Positions 1-8,812 of a stretch of DNA of 43,227 nucleotides are shown piece after piece. Position 1 is the stretch's first letter. Each line of letters starts with the position of its first letter. Both the position numbers and the translations under genes were made by a program. The stretch comes from an uncultured Bacteroidaceae bacterium (GTDB taxonomy: Bacteria > Bacteroidota > Bacteroidia > Bacteroidales > Bacteroidaceae): the NCBI GenBank assembly GCA_904502185.1, contig CAJGDX010000005.1:1-43227 (forward strand). Reading direction: 5' to 3'. The notes under the pieces are model-generated. The model saw nothing but the letters and a program-made list of their open reading frames with translations. It made no database searches and was not told the DNA's origin.

Positions 1-18
1 AAAGCGTATATCCGCTTC

Positions 19-38
19 GTGGGCCATCTAGGGCTTGA
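19..38 (-). repeat. 20-bp copy of the tRNA-Met 3' end (att-like direct repeat)
   Basis: These 20 bases are identical to positions 176-195, which hold the 3' acceptor strand and T-arm end of the tRNA-Met gene. The match stops abruptly on both sides, and no D-arm or anticodon arm follows, so this is not a second tRNA. A tRNA 3' end duplicated as a direct repeat is the usual footprint of tyrosine-recombinase integration. The 137 bp between the copies hold the tRNA terminator and no gene. Any element would lie beyond the left edge or has been lost. Confidence 0.6.
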
Positions 39-142
39 GATTTGTCGCAAAGAGACCCATCGACTTCGTTGTTTGCAGTCGGCGTAGACGGCGCAAACAA
101 AACAAACGAAGGAGATAACCGCAGGTGAGAGCCATATACAAC

Positions 143-171
143 AAAAAAGAGAATCGCATTTGCGATTCTCT
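143..171 (-). terminator. intrinsic terminator of the tRNA-Met gene
   Basis: An 11-bp perfect stem (148-158 with 161-171) is followed, on the minus strand, by a run of six T. It starts a few bases beyond the 3' end of the tRNA, as expected for a rho-independent terminator of that transcript. Confidence 0.8.
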
Positions 172-176
172 ATCGG

Positions 177-250
177 TGGGCCATCTAGGGCTTGAACCTA
201 GGACCTCCAGATTATGAGTCTGTTGCTCTAACCAACTGAGCTAAAAGCCC
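177..250 (-). tRNA. tRNA-Met (anticodon CAT)
   Basis: The minus strand folds into a full cloverleaf. The 7-bp acceptor stem starts GGGCTTT and has one T-T mismatch and one G-T pair. The D-arm is GCTC/GAGC, the anticodon loop is CTCATAA, and the T-arm CTAGG/CCTAG has loop TTCAAGC. The CAT anticodon fits elongator Met. An initiator is unlikely because the first acceptor pair is a normal G-C. A lysidine-modified tRNA-Ile2 also carries CAT and is not formally excluded. The CCA end is not fully encoded: discriminator A is followed by CCG. Confidence 0.9.
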
Positions 251-275
251 GACATATTTCTGTTGAAATACGCCG

Positions 276-306
276 CAAAGGTAATATATATTCCGGAATG
301 AAACAA
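276..306 (-). promoter_or_regulatory. Bacteroidetes-type promoter for tRNA-Met
   Basis: On the minus strand a TACCTTTG -7 box (283 to 276) lies about 20 nt downstream of a TTG (306-304), close to the Bacteroides consensus TTTG-N19-TAnnTTTG. It ends about 25 nt before the tRNA 5' end. Confidence 0.6.
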
Positions 307-310
307 GAAA

Positions 311-333
311 TTGACGCAAAATTTGTATCTTCG
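311..333 (+). promoter_or_regulatory. possible promoter for the HAD/ribF/protease run
   Basis: TATCTTCG at 326-333 resembles the TAnnTTTG -7 box. A TTG at 311-313 is closer than the ideal spacing, so only the -7 box is convincing. It is divergent from, and adjacent to, the tRNA promoter. Confidence 0.4.
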
Positions 334-386
334 CGAGTAATTTTGTCCTTGCGACAAGTTGAGTACAGACTTTAAATTACACCTTA

Positions 387-1013
387 ATGCTTGATAGAAA
401 AAACCTTATATTTGATTTAGGCGGTGTGTTGCTGAACATTGACCCACGTGCAACAGTCGAAGCACTTGCAACAATGGGAGTTGGAAAATCCTTAATAACC
501 GATGGATTGAATCTCACGAACCCGTTGCTGCGTGGACTGGAATGTGGTACTGTGACGCCTGAAGAGATATGCAATGCAGTGGCAGCCACCATGGGCGTAG
601 AACTTTCGCCAGCGCTTGCACAGAGCATAAAGGAGGCGTGGTGCAGCATGCTGAAGGATGCCCCTATTGAAAAATTCCAACGTTTGCGTATGTTGCGCAA
701 GCAGGGTTACAAGATTTTTCTGTTGAGCAACACCAACGCCATTCACTGGGAGGTGATAGAGCGCATCATTGCCTCTGTCGAAGGAGGTAGAATAGACGAC
801 TATTTCGATGGTGTCTACCTGTCATTCGAGATGCAGTGCTGCAAGCCCGACAAGGTGATTTTCGAGAAACTGCTTGCCAAGGAAGGAATTGCCGCCGAGG
901 ATTGTATCTTCTTCGACGATTCACAGGAGAACTGCACTGCTGCCGCATCGTTGGGCATTGCAGCCCACCTGATGACACGTAATGCGCCATGGCCTCAGTG
1001 GCTGATTGAATAA
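387..1013 (+). CDS. HAD-family phosphatase (YihX-like)
   Basis: This 208-residue cytoplasmic hydrolase belongs to the haloacid dehalogenase superfamily and probably dephosphorylates a small sugar phosphate or similar metabolite. Motif I is FDLGGVL with nucleophile Asp10. The usual second aspartate is replaced by Gly12, as in the YihX/epoxide-hydrolase-N branch. Motif II is LLSNTN, the motif III lysine is in CKPDKVIF, and motif IV is the FFDDSQEN acidic pair. The helical cap lies between motifs I and II. The gene is 5 bp upstream of ribF, so the two are likely co-transcribed. Substrate cannot be told from sequence. Family placement is secure and the exact role is not. Confidence 0.88.
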   Translation: MLDRKNLIFDLGGVLLNIDPRATVEALATMGVGKSLITDGLNLTNPLLRGLECGTVTPEEICNAVAATMGVELSPALAQSIKEAWCSMLKDAPIEKFQRLRMLRKQGYKIFLLSNTNAIHWEVIERIIASVEGGRIDDYFDGVYLSFEMQCCKPDKVIFEKLLAKEGIAAEDCIFFDDSQENCTAAASLGIAAHLMTRNAPWPQWLIE

Positions 1014-1018
1014 TATAT

Positions 1019-1945
1019 ATGATGGAGATAATTCACGACATAAACAGCATTGAAGCGGTGCCGACGGTTGCCACCATCGGATCGTTCGACGGCATACACC
1101 GTGGGCATGTAGCGATGATTGAGGAGACCAAACGTCGGGCGGCGCAATTGGGGTTGCCTGTGACATTGGTTACATTTGCCGGACACCCTCGCCTGCTTTT
1201 TGACACCACACAGAGTCCCTTTCTGCTCTCTTCGCCCGAGGTGCGCATGGAGCGTCTGGCCGCAACGGGCGTGGAACGCTGCGTGGTGCTTGACTTCAAC
1301 CGCGAGCTTGCTGCCATGACCGCCCGTGAGTTCATGAGCGAGATTCTTGCCAAACGCTTGAATGTCAAATTACTGGTACTGGGATATGACCATCGTTTCG
1401 GACGTCCCGAACCGGAAGTAAATGCCGACACATACATAGCCTACGGAAAAGAGTTGGGAATAGAGGTTGTGCGTGCGGCACGATACAACGAGGGCGAGCT
1501 GAAGGTGAGTTCGTCGCAGGTGCGTCGAGCGCTCGCCATTGGCGACGTGGAGACAGCCGCACTGCTTTTAGGCTACCGCTACATGCTGCGGGGACATGTG
1601 GTTCATGGTGCAGCATTGGGGCGCAAGCTTGGCTTCCCCACTGCAAACATTGAGCCCGATGAACCAATGCAGCTGCTGCCATTGAACGGTGTGTACGAAG
1701 TGACAGCCGCAATGGATGGCAAACAGCATAAAGGAGTGTTGAACATAGGCATAAAACCCACCGTCACCGGAGAAGGGCATCGCACGGTGGAACTTTTTAT
1801 CATAGATTTTGAGGGTGACATCTACGGCCATGACATTGCAGTGTCGTTCGTGCGTCGCCTGCGCGAGGAGCGCTGTTTCGCATCGTTTGACGAACTGAAG
1901 GCTCAGATTGCAAAGGACGTTGCATCTGTCAAAAATTCAGATTAA
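1019..1945 (+). CDS. ribF: bifunctional riboflavin kinase / FAD synthetase
   Basis: RibF phosphorylates riboflavin to FMN and then adenylates FMN to FAD. The N-terminal nucleotidyltransferase domain carries GSFDGIHRGH (residues 21-30) and the SSSQVRRAL segment. The C-terminal riboflavin kinase domain has GRKLGFPTANI, GVYEV and NIGIKPTV. The length of 308 is normal. Two ATGs in tandem (1019 and 1022) make the exact start ambiguous by one residue. The gene sits between the HAD gene and a membrane protease with 5-bp gaps on both sides. RibD in this window lies elsewhere, on the other strand, so riboflavin functions are not clustered. Confidence 0.95.
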   Translation: MMEIIHDINSIEAVPTVATIGSFDGIHRGHVAMIEETKRRAAQLGLPVTLVTFAGHPRLLFDTTQSPFLLSSPEVRMERLAATGVERCVVLDFNRELAAMTAREFMSEILAKRLNVKLLVLGYDHRFGRPEPEVNADTYIAYGKELGIEVVRAARYNEGELKVSSSQVRRALAIGDVETAALLLGYRYMLRGHVVHGAALGRKLGFPTANIEPDEPMQLLPLNGVYEVTAAMDGKQHKGVLNIGIKPTVTGEGHRTVELFIIDFEGDIYGHDIAVSFVRRLREERCFASFDELKAQIAKDVASVKNSD

Positions 1946-1950
1946 CAGTT

Positions 1951-2793
1951 ATGGAAGAGAACAAAAACAGCATAATGGCCAATGCATGGTTCATAGCAAA
2001 AGTACTGCTCTGGTATTTCTTCTACCAGATGGCATGTGTATTAGGATTCAAACTGCTGGCATGGGTGGGCGAAGCCACCGCCTGCAGTGCAATATCGTTC
2101 AGCGACAACGCATCGCTCTGCGGTTCGCTGTTTCTGTCGGCACTGCTGATGCTGTGGCATTTGACAACCTTTGGATATGTAAAAATATCTCCACGAATCT
2201 TCAGCGAAGTAAAGCCGGGGATACTGTTCCGCACGGTGTTGCTGATTTTCGGTTCAATGTACCTGTTCAACGTGCTGCTGGAATGGATTAAGCTGCCCGA
2301 CCTGATGGAGAATACCTTCATGGATATGTCGGACAATGCGATGGGAGTGATGTCTATGGCACTGCTGGCACCCGTGGTTGAGGAACTTATGTTCCGTGGA
2401 GCCATACAAGGTTACTTGATGCGTCGCTGTTCAACCCCCTGGGTGGGGATAGCAGTTTCGGCGCTGGTATTCGGATTGATACACATGAACCCCCAGCAAA
2501 TGGTGTACGCCACACTGCTGGGAGTGGTATTCGGATGGATATACTACAGGACACGCAGTCTGCTGCCGGTGATTGCCGGACACATACTGAACAACAGCGT
2601 GGCTGTGATGACCATGAAGATATGGGGCAACGAAGATATTGAGGCCGTCACCGCCGACGACAGCATGGTGATGATTCCTTTTTTGCTGGCTCTTGCTGTG
2701 ATGCTCACATTGCTGACGATAAAAATCAATCGTGAGCTGCCCGCCGCACCTCGTCCCTGGAGAGAAGTAAACGAGCAGCAGCCTGACATGTAA
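1951..2793 (+). CDS. CPBP-family intramembrane glutamic/metalloprotease
   Basis: This 280-residue polytopic membrane protein belongs to the CPBP (CAAX protease and bacteriocin-processing, also called Abi) family. The conserved motifs are all present: EELMFR with Glu144/Glu145 and Arg149, FGLIHM with His178, and HILNN with His211. About seven hydrophobic segments are visible. The final residues form a polar proline-rich cytoplasmic tail. Bacterial members act in prenyl-peptide or bacteriocin-related proteolysis, but most have no known substrate, and nothing nearby suggests one. It follows ribF by 5 bp and is the last gene of this run. Confidence 0.85.
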   Translation: MEENKNSIMANAWFIAKVLLWYFFYQMACVLGFKLLAWVGEATACSAISFSDNASLCGSLFLSALLMLWHLTTFGYVKISPRIFSEVKPGILFRTVLLIFGSMYLFNVLLEWIKLPDLMENTFMDMSDNAMGVMSMALLAPVVEELMFRGAIQGYLMRRCSTPWVGIAVSALVFGLIHMNPQQMVYATLLGVVFGWIYYRTRSLLPVIAGHILNNSVAVMTMKIWGNEDIEAVTADDSMVMIPFLLALAVMLTLLTIKINRELPAAPRPWREVNEQQPDM

Positions 2794-2869
2794 GTTCTTT
2801 TCTCGGGAGCAGCATTAAAAATCCCCGGAGTACACGTTAAACATTTTTATGTATAAAATACATAAAATC

Positions 2870-2902
2870 TTTGCGCAGGCTCTACGAAAATTTGTACCTT
2901 TG
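2870..2902 (+). promoter_or_regulatory. promoter of the pflB-pflA operon
   Basis: TACCTTTG at 2895-2902 matches the -7 consensus, and TTTG at 2870-2873 lies 21 nt upstream, slightly wider than the ideal 19. The region leaves a 50-nt leader before pflB. The rest of the 159-bp gap after the protease gene is AT-rich and otherwise featureless. Confidence 0.65.
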
Positions 2903-2952
2903 TATCCAGCAAGAAAATCATTTTCTAAAAAGGCTCAAAAACACAATAAAAA

Positions 2953-5175
2953 ATGAACAACATGTTTAAAGAAGGACTTTGGAGCAAGGAGATTAACGTT
3001 GCAGATTTCGTACACAGAAATCTCACCCCCTACGAAGGTGATGCATCGTTCCTTGCAGGCCCTACAGAAAGAACAAAAAAAGTATGGAACGAATGTCTTA
3101 AGGCGCTCGAAGAAGAGAGAGCCAACAATGGCGTCCGTTCGCTCGACAACGTAACAGTGTCGACCATCATTTCTCATAAAGCAGGTTACATCGACCGCGA
3201 AAATGAGCTTATTGTTGGTCTGCAGACAGACGAGCTTCTGAAACGCGCCATCAAACCTTACGGTGGTATCAAGGTCGTAGAAAAGGCTTGCCTCGAAAAT
3301 GGTGTAGAAGTTGATGAAAAGGTAAAAGACATCTTCTACCACTACCGCAAGACACACAACGATGGTGTATTTGACGCATATACCGACGAGATACGCAAGT
3401 TCCGTTCACTCGGCTTCCTCACAGGCCTTCCCGACAACTATGCCCGTGGTCGCATCATTGGTGACTACCGCCGTATGGCACTCTACGGAGTGGACCGCCT
3501 TATAGAGGCAAAGAAAGAGGACCTCAAGAGCCTCACAAGCCCCATGACAGACGCAACCATCCGTCTGCGCGAAGAGGTTTCGGAGCAGATAAAGGCTCTG
3601 AACGAAATGAAAATAATGGGTGAATACTACGGACTCGACCTCAGCCGCCCCGCTACATCGGCACAGGAGGCAGTGCAGTGGGTGTACATGGCATATCTTG
3701 CAGCGGTAAAAGAGCAGGATGGTGCAGCAATGTCACTTGGCAACGTATCTTCATTCCTCGACATATACATACAGTACGACCTTGAGAAAGGCAACATCGA
3801 CGAGGTGTTCGCACAGGAGCTTATCGACCAGTTTGTAATAAAACTGCGTATGGTTCGCCATCTGCGCATGCAGTCGTACAATGATATTTTCGCAGGTGAC
3901 CCCACATGGGTGACAGAGGCCATCGGCGGACGCTTCAACGACGGACGAACAAAGGTTACAAAGACCTCGTTCCGTTTCCTGCAGACACTCTACAACCTTG
4001 GTCCCTCACCCGAGCCCAACATGACAGTGCTGTGGAGCCCCGAACTCCCCGACGGTTTCAAGGAGTTCTGCGCAAAGGTATCGATCGACACATCATCGGT
4101 GCAGTACGAGAATGACACACTGATGCGCGAGGTACGCAACTGCGACGACTACGGAATTGCATGCTGCGTATCATATCAGGCCATCGGCAAGCAGATACAG
4201 TTCTTCGGCGCACGCTGCAACCTTGCAAAGGCACTGCTTCTTGCAATCAACGGCGGACGTTGCGAGAATACAGGAACCGTAATTGTAGAGAACATCCCTG
4301 TACTCACAGGCGAACTGCTCAACTACGAAGAGGTGCTGAGCAACTACAAGAAGGTATTGATGCAGGTAGCACGCGTATACAACGACGCGATGAACATCAT
4401 CCACTACATGCACGACAAATACTACTACGAGAAGGCACAGATGGCACTCATCGACACAAATCCTCAGATAAACCTCGCATACGGCGTTGCCGGTCTCTCA
4501 ATCGTACTCGACTCACTCTCAGCCATCAAGTATGGCAAGGTAACCGTTAAGCGCAACGAGATTGGACTGACAGAAGGATTCGAAATAGAGAAAGATTTCC
4601 CCTGCTTCGGTAACGACGACGACCGCGTAGACCACCTGGGCGTAGACCTCGTATACTTCTTCAACGAAGAGCTGAAAAAGCACCCCGTATACAAAGGAGC
4701 CTGCCCCACCCTCTCGCTGCTCACCATTACATCAAACGTGATGTACGGAAAGAAGACCGGTGCAACACCCGACGGACGCGCCAAAGGCGTTGCCTTCGCT
4801 CCCGGAGCCAACCCCATGCACGGACGCGACAAGAACGGTGCCATCGCATCGCTCAGCTCGGTTGCAAAACTGCGCTACCGCGACTCACAGGATGGAATCA
4901 GCAACACTTTCTCAATTGTACCCAAATCATTGGGTGTGGACGAGGAGACACGTATTGAAAACCTGGTGACAATGATGGACGGTTACTTCACAAAAGGTGC
5001 CCACCACTTGAATGTCAATGTACTCAACCGCGAAATGCTGCTCGACGCAATGGAACACCCCGAGAAGTATCCCCAGCTGACAATACGTGTATCGGGATAT
5101 GCTGTAAACTTCATCAGACTCAGCCGCGAGCATCAGCTTGAGGTAATCTCACGCAGCTTCCACGAGAAGATGTAA
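2953..5175 (+). CDS. pflB: formate C-acetyltransferase (pyruvate formate-lyase)
   Basis: This glycyl-radical enzyme of anaerobic fermentation splits pyruvate plus CoA into acetyl-CoA and formate. At 740 residues it has the family length. The adjacent catalytic cysteines are Cys404-Cys405 in the GIACCVSYQ segment. The radical-bearing glycine is Gly715 in [10 protein letters not shown] near the C-terminus, exactly where PflB proteins have it. These features separate it from glycerol/diol dehydratases of the same superfamily, which lack the second cysteine. It is followed by its own activating enzyme, pflA. An ATG three codons in (Met4) is an alternative start. Confidence 0.97.
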   Translation: MNNMFKEGLWSKEINVADFVHRNLTPYEGDASFLAGPTERTKKVWNECLKALEEERANNGVRSLDNVTVSTIISHKAGYIDRENELIVGLQTDELLKRAIKPYGGIKVVEKACLENGVEVDEKVKDIFYHYRKTHNDGVFDAYTDEIRKFRSLGFLTGLPDNYARGRIIGDYRRMALYGVDRLIEAKKEDLKSLTSPMTDATIRLREEVSEQIKALNEMKIMGEYYGLDLSRPATSAQEAVQWVYMAYLAAVKEQDGAAMSLGNVSSFLDIYIQYDLEKGNIDEVFAQELIDQFVIKLRMVRHLRMQSYNDIFAGDPTWVTEAIGGRFNDGRTKVTKTSFRFLQTLYNLGPSPEPNMTVLWSPELPDGFKEFCAKVSIDTSSVQYENDTLMREVRNCDDYGIACCVSYQAIGKQIQFFGARCNLAKALLLAINGGRCENTGTVIVENIPVLTGELLNYEEVLSNYKKVLMQVARVYNDAMNIIHYMHDKYYYEKAQMALIDTNPQINLAYGVAGLSIVLDSLSAIKYGKVTVKRNEIGLTEGFEIEKDFPCFGNDDDRVDHLGVDLVYFFNEELKKHPVYKGACPTLSLLTITSNVMYGKKTGATPDGRAKGVAFAPGANPMHGRDKNGAIASLSSVAKLRYRDSQDGISNTFSIVPKSLGVDEETRIENLVTMMDGYFTKGAHHLNVNVLNREMLLDAMEHPEKYPQLTIRVSGYAVNFIRLSREHQLEVISRSFHEKM

Positions 5176-5200
5176 ACAACAGACAAATATCTTTAGAACA

Positions 5201-5243
5201 TTTACGGGTTGCGCATGGCATTACGGCTGGTGCAGCCCGTAAA
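5201..5243 (+). promoter_or_regulatory. intercistronic stem-loop between pflB and pflA
   Basis: Two 12-nt arms (5201-5212 and 5232-5243) pair completely, with one G-U wobble, around a 19-nt loop. No T-run follows, so it is not a standard terminator. It could stabilise the pflB message or moderate read-through into pflA. Its position argues that the upstream in-frame ATG at 5209, inside the stem, is not the pflA start. Confidence 0.55.
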
Positions 5244-5268
5244 TTATAACCACCACACACTTACAAGA

Positions 5269-5997
5269 ATGATACGCGTACACTCATACGAATCGATGGG
5301 AACATTCGACGGTCCGGGTCTTCGACTCGTTGTTTTCCTGCAAGGATGCAATTTCCGCTGCCTTTACTGTGCCAACCCCGACACCATAGACCCCAAGGGA
5401 GAGAGCAAGGAGACACCGGCAGAGAACATTCTGCAGATGGCAATGAGCCAAAAACCGTTTTTCGGCAAGAAAGGAGGAGTAACCTTCAGCGGCGGCGAGC
5501 CGACCTTTCAGGCAAAAGAGCTAATTCCGCTGTTCAAACGGCTGAAGGAGGTAGGCATACACATATGTGTGGACACCAACGGAAGCATTTGGAACGAGGA
5601 TGTAAAGGAGCTGCTCACCCTTGCCGACCTCATTCTGCTGGATGTAAAACAATTCAACGCCGAACGCCACAAGCAACTGACCGAGCGCAGCAACGAACAG
5701 ACGTTACAGACTGCCGCATGGCTGGAAGGCTGCAACAAACCTTTCTGGCTGCGATACGTACTTGTTCCGGGCTACAGCTCGGCAGAGGAGGATATACGCG
5801 CCCTGGGCGAACATTTTAAGGAGTATAAGATGTTGCAACGCATAGAGATTCTGCCCTATCACACGTTGGGTGTACATAAATATGAAGCCATGGGCAAAGA
5901 GTACAAGCTTGCAGGCGTAAAAGAGAACACCCCCGAACAGCTGGATGCGGCAAAGGCGCTTTTCGATGAATACTTCCCTGTCGTATACATCAATTAG
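5269..5997 (+). CDS. pflA: pyruvate formate-lyase activating enzyme (radical SAM)
   Basis: This radical-SAM activase abstracts a hydrogen from PflB Gly715 using a 4Fe-4S cluster and S-adenosylmethionine. The start at 5269 gives 242 residues beginning MIRVHSYESMGTFDGPG, which matches the family. A longer frame from 5209 would add 20 unlike residues and run through a stem-loop. The cluster ligands are Cys27, Cys31 and Cys34 (CX3CX2C). The SAM-binding FSGGEPTFQ segment and the DVKQF strand follow. It is directly downstream of pflB, so both are expected in one transcript ending at the 6036-6079 terminator. Confidence 0.95.
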   Translation: MIRVHSYESMGTFDGPGLRLVVFLQGCNFRCLYCANPDTIDPKGESKETPAENILQMAMSQKPFFGKKGGVTFSGGEPTFQAKELIPLFKRLKEVGIHICVDTNGSIWNEDVKELLTLADLILLDVKQFNAERHKQLTERSNEQTLQTAAWLEGCNKPFWLRYVLVPGYSSAEEDIRALGEHFKEYKMLQRIEILPYHTLGVHKYEAMGKEYKLAGVKENTPEQLDAAKALFDEYFPVVYIN

Positions 5998-6035
5998 TGC
6001 AACCCGTTCCAGGAATCGGCACATTTGAGCCATAT

Positions 6036-6079
6036 ATAACAAACGAGGCATTTGCATACGCAAATGCCTCGTTTGTTAT
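6036..6079. terminator. bidirectional terminator between pflA and murI
   Basis: It has 20-bp perfect arms (6036-6055 and 6060-6079) and a 4-nt ATAC loop. The AT-rich outer stem supplies A and T tracts for both strands. It sits in the gap between two convergent genes and probably serves both. Confidence 0.85.
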
Positions 6080-6099
6080 CTTGTACTGCGATAAATTTA

Positions 6100-6945
6100 T
6101 CAGATAATAACTGTCTGTGCTTTTACCGGATGATGAAGGAAGATTGACGCTCTTTCGCGGAACTTATCCTCCGACTCGGTAGTGCAGAAACAGCTGTTGC
6201 TTCCTTTGGTACAAAGGCTCTCAATCTCGGGATGACGTTCGAGGTAATCCTTCAGCGATGCTGCCACTGCTGCTCCCTGTGTCACGATTTTTATGCCCTC
6301 GGGGACATATTTCTTTATCTTGTCGAGCAACAGAGGATAGTGTGTACAACCCAGGATGATTGTATCTATCTTGGGATCGCGTTTGAGAAGGTTGTCAACA
6401 TGCTTCTTGATGAAGTAATCGGCACCGGGAGTATTGTACTCATTTGTCTCCACCAGTGGCACCCACAAGGGGCATGCTTCGCCTGTCACCTGTATTGTGG
6501 GATAGAGCTTGCGTATCTCCAATGGGTATGAGAGTGATTTAATGGTACCGTCAGTGGCAAGAACACCTACGTGACGACTCTCTGTTATTTCGCCGATATT
6601 TTCCACGGTGGGGCGTATGATACCCAACACTCTGCGTCGCGGATCGGACTGAGGAAGGTCTATCTGCTGTATACTTCTAAGGGCCTTTGCAGACGCTGTA
6701 TTGCAACCGAGAACCACCAGTTGGCAACCCGATTGAAAGAGGTAACGCACCGACTGCCTTGTAAACTCATACACTACATCGAACGAACGTGAGCCGTAGG
6801 GTGTACGGGCATTGTCACCAAGGTAGAGATAGTCGTATTGCGGCATCAGACGCTGTATCTCCTGATATATTGTCAGTCCTCCGTAACCGGAATCGAAGAT
6901 TCCTATGGGGCCTGGGCCTTGTGGTAACTGATGTTTGCTGAGCAT
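6100..6945 (-). CDS. murI: glutamate racemase
   Basis: MurI makes D-glutamate for peptidoglycan from L-glutamate. Both catalytic cysteine motifs are visible: LGCNTASA in the first half and LGCTHYPLL in the second. The N-terminal IGIFDSGYGGLT and the GDNARTPYG loop are diagnostic. Its 281 residues are typical for the family. It is the last gene of the uppS-bamA-ompH run, 28 bp after the third ompH gene. That placement beside envelope assembly genes is what Bacteroidales show. Confidence 0.96.
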   Translation of the reverse strand: MLSKHQLPQGPGPIGIFDSGYGGLTIYQEIQRLMPQYDYLYLGDNARTPYGSRSFDVVYEFTRQSVRYLFQSGCQLVVLGCNTASAKALRSIQQIDLPQSDPRRRVLGIIRPTVENIGEITESRHVGVLATDGTIKSLSYPLEIRKLYPTIQVTGEACPLWVPLVETNEYNTPGADYFIKKHVDNLLKRDPKIDTIILGCTHYPLLLDKIKKYVPEGIKIVTQGAAVAASLKDYLERHPEIESLCTKGSNSCFCTTESEDKFRERASIFLHHPVKAQTVII

Positions 6946-6973
6946 ATTCCTATCTCGTTACTTGATTGTGTAA

Positions 6974-7522
6974 TTACTGTTGTTCGGCAGCAGACTTCTG
7001 CTCTTCGGTGACTGTTGCAGGTGTAATACCAAGTGTGCCCAACAGTGCATTGGTAATGTCGAAGCCGCAGGTGGGGTTGATGAATTTATATCCTGCCTCG
7101 TCGAGGTCTATGATGTATGCAAGGTTATTGTGCAGACATACGCGTGAAACAGCATCGTCAATCTTGGCACGCATTGGAGCCATGAGTGAGTCGTGAGCCT
7201 GTGCGAGCCATGCGCGAAGCTCCTCACGGAAAAGTACGCTTTTGTCTACAAGTTCCTGGAGCTCTTTCTGGCGTTTGCGCAGAATGGGTTCGGGGAATTC
7301 GTTCTGTCCGTCAAGATAGGCTACGTATGAACGTGTGAGTTCATTTTCATTGCGGGCGATTTCCGAGTCGCAACGTTTTTTGAGCTGCTCATAGTCTTTG
7401 CAGATCTGGCCGTATTCGGGCATCTGCTCAACGACTTTATTGTATCTGAAATAACCGAATGTCAAGGTCTGTGCTGTGAGTGCCATCGGCAACAACAGTA
7501 GTAGAAAAATGATTTTACGCAT
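6974..7522 (-). CDS. OmpH/Skp-family periplasmic chaperone, paralogue 3
   Basis: This secreted protein of 182 residues has an N-terminal signal peptide ending near LTAQ and long charged helices expected to form the Skp-type coiled-coil tentacles. The conserved MPEYGQICKDYEQL segment after the first strand is shared with the other two copies. Skp-type proteins hold unfolded outer-membrane proteins in the periplasm for the BAM machine. It is separated from paralogue 2 by a terminator-like hairpin, so its expression may be lower or independent. The C-terminus ends in a Glu/Gln-rich tail. Confidence 0.88.
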   Translation of the reverse strand: MRKIIFLLLLLPMALTAQTLTFGYFRYNKVVEQMPEYGQICKDYEQLKKRCDSEIARNENELTRSYVAYLDGQNEFPEPILRKRQKELQELVDKSVLFREELRAWLAQAHDSLMAPMRAKIDDAVSRVCLHNNLAYIIDLDEAGYKFINPTCGFDITNALLGTLGITPATVTEEQKSAAEQQ

Positions 7523-7605
7523 GGTTCTTGGGTGGATGGGACAAAAGGTTGTTTTTCCTAATCTTACTTAGTCGGTCATCAATAGTGACCATTTTGAAAA
7601 AAGGG

Positions 7606-7631
7606 AGGGGACGGTTTTATGGCCTTCCCCT
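7606..7631 (-). terminator. terminator or attenuator between ompH paralogues 2 and 3
   Basis: On the minus strand a 9-nt arm pairs with its partner (7623-7631 with 7606-7614, one mismatch). CCC and then six T follow. It lies just after the second ompH stop and before the third copy, so it may end or partly attenuate the bamA-ompH transcript. Confidence 0.6.
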
Positions 7632-7648
7632 CTATTCTGTTTGGGTTT

Positions 7649-8197
7649 TTACTTATTTGCAGGAGCTGCAGGTGCTGCGGGTGCCGCAGGTTTTGCGCCC
7701 GTCTTGATGCCGAGCTTTGCCTTTACAGCCTCGGTGAGGTCTTCGCAAAGAGTCTTGCTGATGTAGGGGATACCGCTGGCAACGTCGAACACGCATACAT
7801 AACCGCCTGCGTCGCCCACTGCCTGGATAGCCTTGTTAAGAATCTGGTTAACCTCGCCGAGCTTTGCCTGCTGTACCTGCTGGAGATTCTGATAGCTCTC
7901 CTGCTCGGACTGCTGGATACGTGTCATAAGCTCCTGAAGACCCTTCTCGCGACGCTGAAGAATTGCTGCGGGAAGTGAATCCTTAGCCTGCTCATACTCC
8001 ATTCTCTCTTTCTCGAACTGCTTGCCCAAGCGTTCGTATTCGTCGGCATATTGTTTCTGAAGTGTCTGATAGTCGTTCTGAGCTTTGGTATATTCGGGCA
8101 TTACCTGTACAATCTCAACTGAGTTGATGTATCCGAATTTCTGTGCGAAAAGGCTCATGGGAGCCACAATCAATAATAGAACAAGAAGTTTTTTCAT
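7649..8197 (-). CDS. OmpH/Skp-family periplasmic chaperone, paralogue 2
   Basis: This 182-residue secreted protein has a clear signal peptide (positively charged start, leucine-rich core, cleavage near LFAQ) and a long Glu/Gln/Lys-rich helical body. VMPEYTKAQNDYQTLQ marks the first helix, as in the other copies. The C-terminus has an unusual Ala/Pro repeat tail (AAPAAPAAP) that would be flexible. Family role: chaperone for outer-membrane proteins on the way to BamA. It is 71 bp downstream of paralogue 1 and in the same direction as bamA. Confidence 0.9.
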   Translation of the reverse strand: MKKLLVLLLIVAPMSLFAQKFGYINSVEIVQVMPEYTKAQNDYQTLQKQYADEYERLGKQFEKERMEYEQAKDSLPAAILQRREKGLQELMTRIQQSEQESYQNLQQVQQAKLGEVNQILNKAIQAVGDAGGYVCVFDVASGIPYISKTLCEDLTEAVKAKLGIKTGAKPAAPAAPAAPANK

Positions 8198-8268
8198 GAC
8201 TTTTTCTTTATATGTTTTTATTGGTTTTATTTTTTAATTTATTGATTAACGGTTGCAAAGGTAGTTAT

Positions 8269-8784
8269 TTAATTTGAATAACCAAGTTTTGCCAGTACTT
8301 CATTGCTTATATCTATCTTGGGCGAAGCATAGATGATGCTGACTGCCGAGGCGCGGTCGACCACCGCCGAATAGCCCTTTGCCTCGCATATCTCCTTCAC
8401 TGCGTTGTATATTTCATCCTGTATGGGAGCCATAAGACTTTCGCGTTTCTTGTACAGTTCGCCGTCGGCTCCAAAGTATTTGCGCTTCAGTTCGCTTGCC
8501 TGCTTCTCTTTGTTCAGGATCTCCTGTTCACGTGCAGTGCGCTGCTCGTCGGAGAGGAAGATTGACTCGCTCTGATACTTTTTGTAAAGGTTCTGCGCCT
8601 CTGTGGTAAGGTCGTCAATTTCGCCCTGCCAGCGTTTCGACTGCTGAGTCAGCTGCTCGTTTGCACGTTCGTATGCAGGGATGTTCTTCAGAATGTATTC
8701 CATGTCTATCAAGGCGAACTTCTGTGCGTTGAGACTTACCGCCGCAACTATTGAGAAGAAGGCCAATAATAATAGCTTTTTCAT
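8269..8784 (-). CDS. OmpH/Skp-family periplasmic chaperone, paralogue 1
   Basis: This 171-residue secreted protein has a signal peptide ending near LNAQ. A KFALIDMEYILKNIPAYERA segment and a long charged coiled-coil region are typical of OmpH/Skp. It directly follows bamA with a 28-bp gap, so it is the copy most tightly tied to beta-barrel assembly. It lacks the Ala/Pro tail of paralogue 2. Which of the three copies is the main Skp functional equivalent cannot be told. Confidence 0.9.
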   Translation of the reverse strand: MKKLLLLAFFSIVAAVSLNAQKFALIDMEYILKNIPAYERANEQLTQQSKRWQGEIDDLTTEAQNLYKKYQSESIFLSDEQRTAREQEILNKEKQASELKRKYFGADGELYKKRESLMAPIQDEIYNAVKEICEAKGYSAVVDRASAVSIIYASPKIDISNEVLAKLGYSN

Positions 8785-8812
8785 ATTATTGTTATTTTAG
8801 TTGGTTTATAAT

